This document shows positions 35,981 to 45,090 of a stretch of DNA of 64,000 nucleotides, in pieces. Below the pieces are notes generated by a model. It searched no databases. It was not told the origin of the DNA and saw only the letters and a program-made list of their open reading frames with translations. Within the stretch, counting starts at the first letter, position 1. Each line of letters begins with the position of its first letter. The position numbers and the translations under genes are program-made. Origin of the DNA: Butyricimonas sp. Marseille-P3923 (lineage in GTDB: Bacteria > Bacteroidota > Bacteroidia > Bacteroidales > Marinifilaceae); contig NZ_FXXL01000005.1 of assembly GCF_900184685.1 (NCBI RefSeq), forward strand, positions 62,001-126,000, given 5' to 3'.

Positions 35981-36936
35981 AAATCCGACCGTTTCCCAAG
36001 TGTTTCCTGCAATTCCGATACAATCGATTTCATCAATTTGTATTTCTCGACACACAATTTAAACTCACCATTCTTCTCTTCAAACGCCGCATCATCTCCC
36101 AGCAACACTTCTTTCACGTAATCGGCAATATCCTGAATTACCGTAGGACAAGTATATTCTGTTAGTTTACCGGTCTTTTTATTTACTGTAAATTTCTTTC
36201 CTTTATCATACGACAAAAAACCGAATTTACGACAATCTTCATCCCAATCCGTATCTTTATTCGTTTCTTTCATGGACACTCCATACAACGGTTTATTCAT
36301 TACCTTATCTACTTTCCCCACGGAAAAAGAACAAAAAACTGTCAGATTATCAGACTCCATCCCATTCATGTAAGCCGCATACTCTTCCGCCAATACAGTT
36401 GCGCCCAAACTCTTTTTATCTATTTCTGTCTCCTTCTTCTCATACAAAGCAACACAAGTTGTTCTTCTTGCTTTAAATACATCTTTCAAATAAAGTGTAT
36501 TCTCATTAACATTACTTTTATTTATTAAAGAATCAACCAACAAGAAACTACAAGGAGAAGCTCCATTCAGCAATCCCGGTATCACTTCATCACGTAAAAA
36601 TTCCATCCCTTTCTTTATCTTATCCCGTTCTGTAAGTAACGGATACCTGTAATTATAATGAGAGTTTACATTATAATTAATCCCCAAAACCTCGTAACGA
36701 TACATCGGTTCTCCCAGTGAATTCACCCCGCGTTGAACTTTGGCAATTGTATCGTTATAAAAAATAGTAACACCCGTTTCCTTGTAAATCTCATAAGCCA
36801 AATGTCCTAATTCGTCATCCGAATCTTCCAAGACAAACCAATTCGTTTCTCCCGTGGGAGATAAATTTTCATCATCATCATTGCATGCCGCAAAGCACAA
36901 CGCAACACCTAATAACAAATAATTCAATATCTTCAT
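35977..36936 (-). CDS. SusD-associated lipoprotein of unknown function
   Basis: A 319-residue lipoprotein (LCFAAC, Cys18). I do not recognise the family with certainty. The early region YEIYKETGVTIFYND resembles the start of the putative zinc-binding metallopeptidase lipoproteins (Peptidase_Mx1) found after SusD, but no HExxH is present, so it would be inactive. It lies 15 bases after the SusD gene and overlaps the TlpA gene by four bases. A role in binding the substrate at the surface is inferred from its place. Confidence 0.75.
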   Translation of the reverse strand: MKILNYLLLGVALCFAACNDDDENLSPTGETNWFVLEDSDDELGHLAYEIYKETGVTIFYNDTIAKVQRGVNSLGEPMYRYEVLGINYNVNSHYNYRYPLLTERDKIKKGMEFLRDEVIPGLLNGASPCSFLLVDSLINKSNVNENTLYLKDVFKARRTTCVALYEKKETEIDKKSLGATVLAEEYAAYMNGMESDNLTVFCSFSVGKVDKVMNKPLYGVSMKETNKDTDWDEDCRKFGFLSYDKGKKFTVNKKTGKLTEYTCPTVIQDIADYVKEVLLGDDAAFEEKNGEFKLCVEKYKLMKSIVSELQETLGKRSDL

Positions 36937-36951
36937 AACCTAATATTAATT

Positions 36952-38544
36952 CTATTTTACCGCTTTTCTTTCTTCACGTTCTTCATTGAGTTCCAGTCGA
37001 CTATTCAAACGATGTTCTTCGGCCGGAATAGGAAACACCCAAGCCGGATCTTCTCCATAGGGAGCTAAAACATAAGTTTCATCAAGCCAACTATGAGTTA
37101 TTTCCTTCTTTTGCGGATACTTACTATTCACGGCATATCGACGTAAATCCAACCACCGGAATCCTTCAAAATTAAATTCCAACCTACGCTCCGCGCGAAT
37201 AGCCGTCATCAAATTCTCCCCATGCAGCACAACAGCTTCCGGTTCCGCTACTCGATACCGACGTAATTCTTGCCACAATTGATTAGCCTCATCCTCACGT
37301 CCCACGGCTGCCAACGCCTCCGCTTTATTCAGATAAGCTTCTGCCAAACGTAATGTAAAAACATCGGATATCCCACCATCATCCCATTTTTTTAACTTGG
37401 CTGGTAACAAATATGATATCATTACAGGAAACCACCCACTCCAAGAAACAACTTGTAACTTAGCCATCCCCACCATATAACGGAAATCATTACCCTGTGA
37501 CTGGTCCGGCACTAAACGATTGTCATTAAAAGCATCTACCAAATCATCAGAAACACCATAAAATGGACTAAACAGGTTATCCCCAGGCTCAGCATCCCAC
37601 ACGATTTCATCTCCTCTTATGGCACCTGAACCAAAAAAATACCGTAACCGATAACCTCCTTGAGAAAATATTACTTCCGGCGAATGACTCGTTATCAGAC
37701 TTTGTGAAGCACTCTCGATTAAAGTATAATCATCCAACCGATAAACATTATCTTGCAATAACGTATCACACTCGTTAATCACTCCCTCGTAATTCTCCAT
37801 GTGCAAATAAACTCGGCTTAAAAACAAGCGGGCAGCCTCCATTGACGCACGATAAACAGACTTTCTCCCGTATCCGGAAAGCCATTGAACGGCATCTTTC
37901 AAATCGGCAACAATCTGCTTGTACACCTCGGCCACGCTAGCCCTGGAAAATCCGCCCTCTTCCTCGTAATCCTCCACGTAGGGACTCAACTTTAAAGGCA
38001 CTCCCGGGTCTTTATCCGCTGTTTTCACGTCATAAGCCCTCGAATAGATATTGAGCAACCACCAGTAATACGTGGCACGCAAAAACATTGCCTCTCCTTT
38101 AATTCGATTATAATCAGGTTCATTCTTGAACTCTTCCGCCTCATACAGCATAATATTCAACGCGTTGATATGCCGATACAATTCACTCCACGCCAGATTA
38201 TCCGTGGAACCGCGGTTATCATCTGTTAAACCACCTCTCCAAGGATCTCTTTGCCAACCGTAAATTGCAGAACGTGACATATGATCACCTAGCCCCATTA
38301 GTCCCAATCCATCATATTGCAGATCATCATCCAAAAGATGCATCCAAGCAGGTACCGAACCATTCCAATTGCTGCACTCGTCAAAAGATGCTATCGCATA
38401 CCCTTCTCCAATCAACAACTGGTCCAAATCATTGATCGAATTCACATAAGTCAAATTTTGTGCATCCTCTTCCAGAAAGTCACTACAAGACCATCCGAAT
38501 ACCAGAAATACAATTAAATATAAAATCTTCTTCATAATCATCAA
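36952..38544 (-). CDS. SusD/RagB-family nutrient-binding lipoprotein
   Basis: A 530-residue lipoprotein (GWSC, Cys20) with SusD features: N-terminal SDFLEED, the TPR region RIKGEAMFLRATYYWWLLN, and C-terminal AIRAERRLEFNFEGFRWLDLRRY. SusD proteins form the lid of the SusC channel and capture glycans or peptides. Its stop-to-start contact with SusC (adjacent bases 38,544/38,545) shows tight coupling. RagB-type SusDs bind peptides; the many peptidases here favour a peptide ligand. Confidence 0.95.
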   Translation of the reverse strand: MMIMKKILYLIVFLVFGWSCSDFLEEDAQNLTYVNSINDLDQLLIGEGYAIASFDECSNWNGSVPAWMHLLDDDLQYDGLGLMGLGDHMSRSAIYGWQRDPWRGGLTDDNRGSTDNLAWSELYRHINALNIMLYEAEEFKNEPDYNRIKGEAMFLRATYYWWLLNIYSRAYDVKTADKDPGVPLKLSPYVEDYEEEGGFSRASVAEVYKQIVADLKDAVQWLSGYGRKSVYRASMEAARLFLSRVYLHMENYEGVINECDTLLQDNVYRLDDYTLIESASQSLITSHSPEVIFSQGGYRLRYFFGSGAIRGDEIVWDAEPGDNLFSPFYGVSDDLVDAFNDNRLVPDQSQGNDFRYMVGMAKLQVVSWSGWFPVMISYLLPAKLKKWDDGGISDVFTLRLAEAYLNKAEALAAVGREDEANQLWQELRRYRVAEPEAVVLHGENLMTAIRAERRLEFNFEGFRWLDLRRYAVNSKYPQKKEITHSWLDETYVLAPYGEDPAWVFPIPAEEHRLNSRLELNEEREERKAVK

Positions 38545-41500
38545 CTAAAATGAAACATTCAAATTAAACGAGAACGTCGGACGCAATGACATGTTCAACT
38601 GAGGAGCACTTCCCGACTGCGTGGCAGGATCCTGTCCTTTCAGCTTCTTGTCACAAATCATAAACAGATTCGTGCAAGCAAAACCGATATAAGCCGATTT
38701 CATAAAGAATTTCCGACAAAAACCATCCGTAAACTGGTAACGTAAAGAAAGCGATTGCATCTTCAAGAAATTTCCACTTGCAACCCGAATATTCGAATTG
38801 TCATACATTTGCCAGATATTATCGGCAAACTTGTAATCATTATTATTACACCAAGGATCGTATAGCGAACGATCAAACTGAATCCCTGATAATACCCCAG
38901 GAATATTCGTGTATCTCTCGTCACCGGGCTGACGCCAACGATCGGAAAACTCTTTGCGTACATTCTCGGTTGGAATTGGGGCTATCGACCTATTTATTTT
39001 ATTCATATTAGGATACATTTGCAAAAGGCGAACCTTTGATCCTAGACTATACGTCAAATTAAATGATAACGTGACCCCTTTGTAAGAAAAAGTATTACTG
39101 ATTCCACCTTGAATTGTCGGTACGCGAGTTCCTGAATGTTCCATCACTTCCATAAACACGTCCTCCCGTTCCATATCGCGATACTTTTCCCTCAAGTCCA
39201 CCGCGTTCTTTTTCGTTTCCTCGTTAATATCAAACAAGGGCAGACCATTAGCATCCACGTAGCAACCTTTTTCTGTTTCTCCATTCACCATCGAACCGGT
39301 ATTATAGAACATCGGTCGACCATCCCGTTCACTCAAACCGGCAAAACGATAAGAATAAAACGTATTCACCGGGCGCCCCACGACAAGCACGCTTCCATCC
39401 AAATATTTATCGTAAGTCGGTCTATTCTGTAAAGGATTGTCTTTCACTTTCTTTTTGTTAAGCAATTGATTCAACACCGAGCCGAGCTGAGGATCAATCG
39501 ACCAATGAAATCCCCGAACGTTTCCGGTTGAACGGAAATCAAGCGGCACAATTTTCAAGGAAATTTCCGTACCCTTGTTCTCCACGGTTCCCTTGTTCAT
39601 CGTGTATGACGACCGTCCGTTCACGGTTGAAATAGTCTTCGTCAAGAAGGCATCTCTGGTCTTTTTGTAGAAATAAGACACCGTACCGTTCAATTTCCTT
39701 TTAAAGAGCGAAAATGTCAATGACACGTTGGTCGAAGAAGTTTTTTCCCATTTCAAATCGGGATTCGGATAGGTCACAATTTTGGCATAAAGTTCACCCC
39801 CGGCATTGGTCGCCCCCTCTTTCGAAACGACCAGCCTTGAACTCTCAGAGGGTAACATATTCCCTTGATAACCATAAGAAGCCAAGAGAGAAAGTTCATT
39901 GATCCAATCCGCCCCTTCCAAAATATTTTCCTTAACATTCCATCGACCGGAGAACGACCAGATCGGGGCAAGCTTTTCGTTAGCCCTGCTACCGAATTGA
40001 TTGGATTGATCGAAACGAATATTGGCATTCAACACGTACCACATTTTATACGCATAAGACACGCTCCCGTACCCGGACAACAAATTCGATTTCGACGACC
40101 TGCGAGTGGAAGGATTATTATTCATCCATTTTACAAAATTGTCATATTCTTTTATATTATCAAGTTTAGCAACAATCCCCCCCCGATCACGCATATACCC
40201 TCTCTGGGTATGCTTGAATTGATCCGATTCTGACGAAGATACTTCAAAACCCGCCATAGCACTTAAATTGTGGCTCTCTTGAAAAGTTTGAGCGTAACTC
40301 AACTGCAAACGCAACATATAGTTATGTTTCTGATCGCTTTGTTTCTCTATTTCACCACCCATTGGGCAAAGATTACTCGCTCTATTATCCGTGGTAGTCC
40401 CTACTTCATGACGCAAATCCCCTATATAATAAGATTTTTCACCATACCAAGTTTCTTGATCGGAATTCGAAAAACCATAAGCCAGCGTTGCGCTTAAGTT
40501 CAAGGGATCAATAATCTGGTAACCCACTGTCGTGTTAAAATTGAACGAATATTGATTGATATCGTACGAGCTATTCTCCACCTCGTTCAAGATATTAAAA
40601 TAAGAACCGACATAGTCACCTTTTTTATAAAACCAATAAGAACCATCCGGGTTCGTGGCAGGTACTGCACGGCTAGTATGATAAGCATAATTCATCACGT
40701 TCACCTTTTGAGGCGTGTATTCCCTTTCCTGCGCATTAGCGTCCATGCCCGCCTGAACCGAGAATCGATTAAAATGAGCCGACATTCTCATGTTTGCCGT
40801 ATAGTTTTTATTCGCCTCCCGTTTCGTGGTCCCTTTGGCATCATTGTAACCGATAGAAGCATAATAGGTCACGTTTTCACCACCACCGGATACACCGATC
40901 GTGTGCTTGTGAGAGAAAGAATTCTGTCCCAATAAACCGAACCAATCCGTGTTCAATTGTTCCAAATAACCAATCTGTCGGTTCATTTCATTGAAATCAA
41001 TACGATTCTGGTAATAATCCCGCATAACACCTTCATAACCTACCCAACTATTAAAAGAAGGGAACTCCAACAAAGCCGCGTCCATCTCCCGGCTATAAGC
41101 GATTCGCTCCTTGGAATTCATCATATACACGTTACGGTCGCTATAATGCGGACGTCTTGTAAAAGTTCCCGACAAAGCATAAGATACCGACGGGGCACCT
41201 TTCCGACCTTTTTTCGTCGTGATCACAATAACTCCATTCGCGGCACGAGCCCCGTAAATAGCGGTAGCCGAAGCATCCTTCAACACGTCAATCTGTTCGA
41301 TACTCTCCGGGTCCAACCCTGAAATCGCGTTACCTAACAAGTTCACGAAGTCCAAATCGTTCAACTGTGCCGGGTCCACGTCCACCGGATCGGTTCGGAT
41401 TATACCGTCAACCACCCACAATGGTTCCTGGTTTCCCAACAGCGTGGAAGTTCCCCGGATTCTCAACCGCGGTGCGGCTCCCAACTGTCCGGAATTCTGC

Positions 41501-42285
41501 AGGAACATCATACCCGGCACGTGTCCTTCCAACATCATATCAATCGTGTTCAACCCGGGAACCCGAATATCATCTGCTTTAATCGAGGTAATAGCGCTCG
41601 TCAATCTACGCTTGTCTACCTGCTCGTACCCCGTGTTCACCACGACAACTTCATCCAATTGATTCGACGACTCTTTCATTACCACGTTAATCGTATCCTT
41701 CCCGGTGTACGCCACGGTCTGCGTTTCCATTCCCAAAAAAGAGAATATCACCTCGATAACATCCGCTTTCGGCACAGGCAGAGTATATCTTCCCTCCATG
41801 TCCGTTGCCGTTCCCCGGCTTGTTCCCTTCAACACTACCGTCACCCCGGGAAGCGGAGCTTTTTTCTCGTCCGTGACCTTTCCCCTGATGATGAGCATCT
41901 TCTTCTCGTCCTTGGGCTCCTCTTTTACCTTAATAACAACAATATTGTTGTCATAAGAATACATCAGACCGTAACGAGGCAACAGATCGCTCAGAAAAAC
42001 CAAAAACTCCTTATCCTTCACATCCAAATTCTTCACGACTTTCCCTTCCATTAAATTCAAGTCATAAAGAAAATCGCAAGCAACTTGTTTACTCACTTCT
42101 TGTAACACATCGTTCAAAGAGGCTTCTTCCACATGTAAAGAGACCTTTGCCTCCTGTGACAAGGTTGTTGCATGAACCGTCATACAAAAACCAAACATCA
42201 ATACACTCAATAATTTCATGTTAATTAACATCTTACGATACAAAATCAATCGCCTAAGATTGACACACATTCGATTTTTCTCCAT
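38545..42285 (-). CDS. SusC/RagA-family TonB-linked outer-membrane transporter with STN domain
   Basis: A 1246-residue SusC protein. Order: signal peptide after a charged N-terminal extension (usual in this class), STN domain (about 50-110), carboxypeptidase-like domain (about 128-215, GKVTDEKKAPLPGVTVVL), plug with DEVVVVNTGYEQ and LWVVDGI, then the barrel ending in NLNVSF. The STN domain marks a receptor that signals to a FecR anti-sigma protein, and FecR lies directly upstream. It imports the SusD-bound substrate using TonB energy. Confidence 0.95.
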   Translation of the reverse strand: MEKNRMCVNLRRLILYRKMLINMKLLSVLMFGFCMTVHATTLSQEAKVSLHVEEASLNDVLQEVSKQVACDFLYDLNLMEGKVVKNLDVKDKEFLVFLSDLLPRYGLMYSYDNNIVVIKVKEEPKDEKKMLIIRGKVTDEKKAPLPGVTVVLKGTSRGTATDMEGRYTLPVPKADVIEVIFSFLGMETQTVAYTGKDTINVVMKESSNQLDEVVVVNTGYEQVDKRRLTSAITSIKADDIRVPGLNTIDMMLEGHVPGMMFLQNSGQLGAAPRLRIRGTSTLLGNQEPLWVVDGIIRTDPVDVDPAQLNDLDFVNLLGNAISGLDPESIEQIDVLKDASATAIYGARAANGVIVITTKKGRKGAPSVSYALSGTFTRRPHYSDRNVYMMNSKERIAYSREMDAALLEFPSFNSWVGYEGVMRDYYQNRIDFNEMNRQIGYLEQLNTDWFGLLGQNSFSHKHTIGVSGGGENVTYYASIGYNDAKGTTKREANKNYTANMRMSAHFNRFSVQAGMDANAQEREYTPQKVNVMNYAYHTSRAVPATNPDGSYWFYKKGDYVGSYFNILNEVENSSYDINQYSFNFNTTVGYQIIDPLNLSATLAYGFSNSDQETWYGEKSYYIGDLRHEVGTTTDNRASNLCPMGGEIEKQSDQKHNYMLRLQLSYAQTFQESHNLSAMAGFEVSSSESDQFKHTQRGYMRDRGGIVAKLDNIKEYDNFVKWMNNNPSTRRSSKSNLLSGYGSVSYAYKMWYVLNANIRFDQSNQFGSRANEKLAPIWSFSGRWNVKENILEGADWINELSLLASYGYQGNMLPSESSRLVVSKEGATNAGGELYAKIVTYPNPDLKWEKTSSTNVSLTFSLFKRKLNGTVSYFYKKTRDAFLTKTISTVNGRSSYTMNKGTVENKGTEISLKIVPLDFRSTGNVRGFHWSIDPQLGSVLNQLLNKKKVKDNPLQNRPTYDKYLDGSVLVVGRPVNTFYSYRFAGLSERDGRPMFYNTGSMVNGETEKGCYVDANGLPLFDINEETKKNAVDLREKYRDMEREDVFMEVMEHSGTRVPTIQGGISNTFSYKGVTLSFNLTYSLGSKVRLLQMYPNMNKINRSIAPIPTENVRKEFSDRWRQPGDERYTNIPGVLSGIQFDRSLYDPWCNNNDYKFADNIWQMYDNSNIRVASGNFLKMQSLSLRYQFTDGFCRKFFMKSAYIGFACTNLFMICDKKLKGQDPATQSGSAPQLNMSLRPTFSFNLNVSF

Positions 42286-42354
42286 ATTTTTGCTTGTTAG
42301 TAAATAAAAATATACTTTTTGACCGTTCCAAAATCAAGAAAGTATATGGTTATC

Positions 42355-42381
42355 AGGTTGGAACCCTTATTTCCAACCTGT
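42355..42381 (-). promoter_or_regulatory. Stem-loop between fecR-like and susC-like genes
   Basis: CAGGTTGGAA and TTCCAACCTG form a 10-bp perfect stem that includes the last codons and stop of the FecR gene. On the minus strand it is not followed by T, so it may be an RNA processing or stability site that lets SusC be expressed more than FecR; on the plus strand a T-rich tract follows. Confidence 0.55.
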
Positions 42382-43524
42382 TTTTCTTTTTACCGTGATT
42401 ACTTTATCCTTTATTATAAATTCAACATTTCCGGTTTCTTCAAACTTATCCAATAAATAAAGAAAATCATCATACCGCTTCAATCGTCCCGAAAACTTAT
42501 TGTTCTTCAATGCTTCATCCAAATAAAACACCTCCAAACCATACCACTTCGCCAGCACGTCCATGATATTTTCCAAAACCTCCCCGTTAAAGCAATAGAA
42601 TCCATCTTTCCACGAGGTATAATACATCGTCGTCACACTCTTTTTCTCCGCATTCCCCGTCACCCTGCTAAACACCACCTGATGCCCCGCCTGCAACTCA
42701 AAACGTTGATCATGGTCACAATCCACTTGCAACCGTCCTTCTTCCAACGTAGCGATAATATCATCCTGCTCCGGGTAAGCCTTAATATTAAAAGAAGTCC
42801 CCAACACCGTCGCATCCATGTTCAACGCGTGCACGATAAACCGCTTTGCCGAATCTTTAGCCACCTCGAAATAACCTTCCCCCTTCAAATACACTTCCCG
42901 ATTTTCCCCAGAAAACACCTCCGGGAAACGAAATTCCGAATCCGCATTCAAATGAACCGTTGTCCCATCCGCCAAAAGCACCCGGTACTCCGCTCCCACG
43001 GGAACCGTGATCGTGTGATACGCCACCTCCTCATTCTTCTCCTTGACTCCATCATTCGTGTAGATCAACGTACTATTATCATTTTCTATACGCTTGAAAC
43101 TATCCTCCACGATCACCTCATTTATTCGGTCCGCACGCAACGGAAGAACCTTCCCGTTATCCAGCTTCAACGTCACCAAAGTACAATCATCGGCAAAGGT
43201 ATTCGCCCTCTCCTCCACCACGGGACTTTTAAACAAGAACATCAAACCGAGCAGGAGCAACGCCACGGCAGCCACAGCCCCGCCATACCACAAATTACGC
43301 CGCCGATTTCTCCTTCTCCACCTACGTCGGATAGCCTCCATTCCCGCCTCGGCATCCCGCTCCAACTCTTCCTGCAACGTTTTTCCCACCCGCATTCCGT
43401 CCAATACTTGAACAATCCTTGCACCATCCCCTTGCTGAAGCCACTTCTCAAGCTTCGCCGAATCACTCGCGGACAATTCCTCACCCCCGAAATAATCAAC
43501 CAATATATCTTCAATTTCTCTCAT
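42367..43524 (-). CDS. FecR-family anti-sigma / sigma regulator
   Basis: A 385-residue inner-membrane protein: cytoplasmic N terminus (about 1-77), one membrane segment (about 78-97), the FecR domain (VPVGAEYRVLLADGTTVHLN near residue 175, then FPEVFSGENREVYLKGEGYF), and a C-terminal DUF4974/STN-like part. It transmits the SusC STN signal to the ECF sigma factor. Here that sigma gene (46,634-47,203) is separated by an S8 protease and a Fic gene, unlike the usual adjacent order. Confidence 0.92.
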   Translation of the reverse strand: MREIEDILVDYFGGEELSASDSAKLEKWLQQGDGARIVQVLDGMRVGKTLQEELERDAEAGMEAIRRRWRRRNRRRNLWYGGAVAAVALLLLGLMFLFKSPVVEERANTFADDCTLVTLKLDNGKVLPLRADRINEVIVEDSFKRIENDNSTLIYTNDGVKEKNEEVAYHTITVPVGAEYRVLLADGTTVHLNADSEFRFPEVFSGENREVYLKGEGYFEVAKDSAKRFIVHALNMDATVLGTSFNIKAYPEQDDIIATLEEGRLQVDCDHDQRFELQAGHQVVFSRVTGNAEKKSVTTMYYTSWKDGFYCFNGEVLENIMDVLAKWYGLEVFYLDEALKNNKFSGRLKRYDDFLYLLDKFEETGNVEFIIKDKVITVKRKTGWK

Positions 43525-43632
43525 TCACGTTCGCTTTTTATATATAATCTACAAAAAAAGACAAAAGGGTGACAGCAGAGCAAATATTTTTTTATAAAAA
43601 AACAGGAATCAAGTTATATCATCGAAAAAATG

Positions 43633-43640
43633 TATCTTTG
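43633..43640 (+). promoter_or_regulatory. Orphan plus-strand -7 promoter element
   Basis: TATCTTTG pointing right, toward the 3' end of the minus-strand Fic gene. It could drive the short remnant at 43,680 or an antisense RNA. Confidence 0.35.
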
Positions 43641-43679
43641 CTGGAAGAATAACACTATTACTAACACAAGGGAATAGAA

Positions 43680-43715
43680 ATGGAACGAAAAATCATAGCC
43701 AAACTCAAAGCATGA
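43680..43715 (+). pseudogene. Possible gene-start remnant (11 codons)
   Basis: MERKIIAKLKA followed by a stop lies 39 bases after a good promoter element. The sequence looks like the first codons of the AAA-type ATP-binding proteins with DUF4143 common in Bacteroidales, whose body is missing. Short, so chance is possible. Confidence 0.25.
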
Positions 43716-43754
43716 AACTCAATCCAAAATCGTAAATCATAAATCTAAAATCTA

Positions 43755-44888
43755 TCAAGAATCACTTGGCAAAGAATTATAAACCGCCAATCCTTTTACC
43801 GTTAACAGATATCTTTGCCTTGGATGTTTAGGATTATTAGGGTAGAGCATCACAACAAAACCCTCTTTCATGGCAGGATTCAAATAATTTGCTATAAAGT
43901 TCTCCCGGTCTTTCAAATTCATGGCCGCAAGCATGTCTTTAATTGATAATTGCCGTTCTGCCAATACACGAATCAAAGTTTGTATTGCAACAGAACTTGT
44001 CGGGTACTTGTCGGGTACTTGTCGGGTGCTTGTCGGGTGTTGTTCCTCAATCCATTCTGATGGAGGATTCACAACCATATACCGATTCTTCAATTCATTA
44101 TGTTCGCCCATCATCAAATTCCTAAAGAACCGTGTTAAGAAACCCGTATCAGGCTCAATGCCTTTACGCACATTACGATAATTGGCACGAACCAGTGCAT
44201 TGCGGAAATACCAAGAGTGTTCAGCAAACAAATCATTATCCACATCAAAACCTATACTTCTCAGATACTTTATCGTGAATACAGCCGTTGTTCGGGTATT
44301 CCCTTCACCAAATGGATGTATCTGCCAAAGATTTGAAACAAATTTGGCTATATGTGCCACCACCTCATCCAAAGACAATCCTTTATAAGAAAAGTTCTTT
44401 TCCTGTTCCAAATCATACTCTATAGCTCTATGCAAATCTTCTGCATTAACGTACAGCACCGTATCGCCACGAAGCACCCATTCCTTCTTTGTAATATCAT
44501 AGTCACGAATTTTACCCGCAAATTTGAACACGCCTTCAAATAGTCGCCGATGAATAGAAGTAAAACCTGCTACAGAATAAGCAAATGACTTCTCATTCAA
44601 GATTCGGGCTATATTGGCTGAAACCTTGTCCGCTTCTTCTGTATCTTCATCATTCGGAGTACGAACAGTCTTAGATTGGTAATATCCATTGATAAGTGCT
44701 TTCACTTCATCAATGCTAATATCACCCTCAATATGTTTAACCGCTGTATCCTTCAAGTAGTCGGAGGTCTGTAAACCATCTACAGCCTGAAGCCCAATAG
44801 CGGTTTTCCAAGCTGAAGCCTTTTCTTTCTTGTCAGGCTCTCCATTGCGGATATATTCGTCAAAATTAATCATCATACACTTATTCAA
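43755..44888 (-). CDS. Fic-family protein with N-terminal antitoxin-like segment
   Basis: A 377-residue cytoplasmic protein. The Fic core motif HPFGEGNTRT is at residues 191-200, so AMP or NMP transfer to proteins is likely. The N-terminal 70 residues (GLQAVDGL at 32-39, EGDISIDEVKALINGYY near 54-70) resemble the VbhA-type inhibitory segment of Fic toxins, with Asp where the inhibitory Glu often lies. Residues 284-298 are encoded by a perfect-register 11-bp tandem array; the C-terminal 80 residues look like a winged helix. The gene has its own spacing and lies between the sigma and FecR genes. Confidence 0.85.
   Translation of the reverse strand: MNKCMMINFDEYIRNGEPDKKEKASAWKTAIGLQAVDGLQTSDYLKDTAVKHIEGDISIDEVKALINGYYQSKTVRTPNDEDTEEADKVSANIARILNEKSFAYSVAGFTSIHRRLFEGVFKFAGKIRDYDITKKEWVLRGDTVLYVNAEDLHRAIEYDLEQEKNFSYKGLSLDEVVAHIAKFVSNLWQIHPFGEGNTRTTAVFTIKYLRSIGFDVDNDLFAEHSWYFRNALVRANYRNVRKGIEPDTGFLTRFFRNLMMGEHNELKNRYMVVNPPSEWIEEQHPTSTRQVPDKYPTSSVAIQTLIRVLAERQLSIKDMLAAMNLKDRENFIANYLNPAMKEGFVVMLYPNNPKHPRQRYLLTVKGLAVYNSLPSDS
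43996..44039. repeat. 11-bp tandem array inside the Fic coding sequence, four units
   Basis: CTTGTCGGGTA, twice, then CTTGTCGGGTG, twice, in exact register. Eleven is not a multiple of three, so gain or loss of a unit shifts the Fic frame and removes the C-terminal domain. Confidence 0.85.
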
Positions 44889-45033
44889 ACCTTAGATTTA
44901 TTCCCCGATTTGTATGACAAATATAGTACTTTTGTTTTGTATAATCAAATAACTATCAGCAGTACGCCAAAGGTCTTCTAGCTGATATTCAACAAAGAAG
45001 TTTTATTATTTTGTATATAGACAAGAAAGAAAA

Positions 45034-45067
45034 AACGAGATCCATTTTATTGAATCTCGTTTTTGTA
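45034..45067 (-). terminator. Rho-independent terminator after the S8 peptidase gene
   Basis: AACGAGAT and ATCTCGTT arms with T runs on both strands. On the minus strand it ends the subtilase transcript 24 bases after its stop. Confidence 0.75.
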
Positions 45068-45090
45068 TTCAGAATTATTCCATGAAAAAA

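Noticed and set aside
35981-36055. Longer start for the first TlpA protein
   Set aside because: It overlaps the upstream lipoprotein gene in another frame; the start at 35980 has the ATGA overlap and a clean lipobox.
43990-44045. CRISPR-like array
   Set aside because: Units of 11 bp are directly adjacent without spacers, and no cas genes are in the window.
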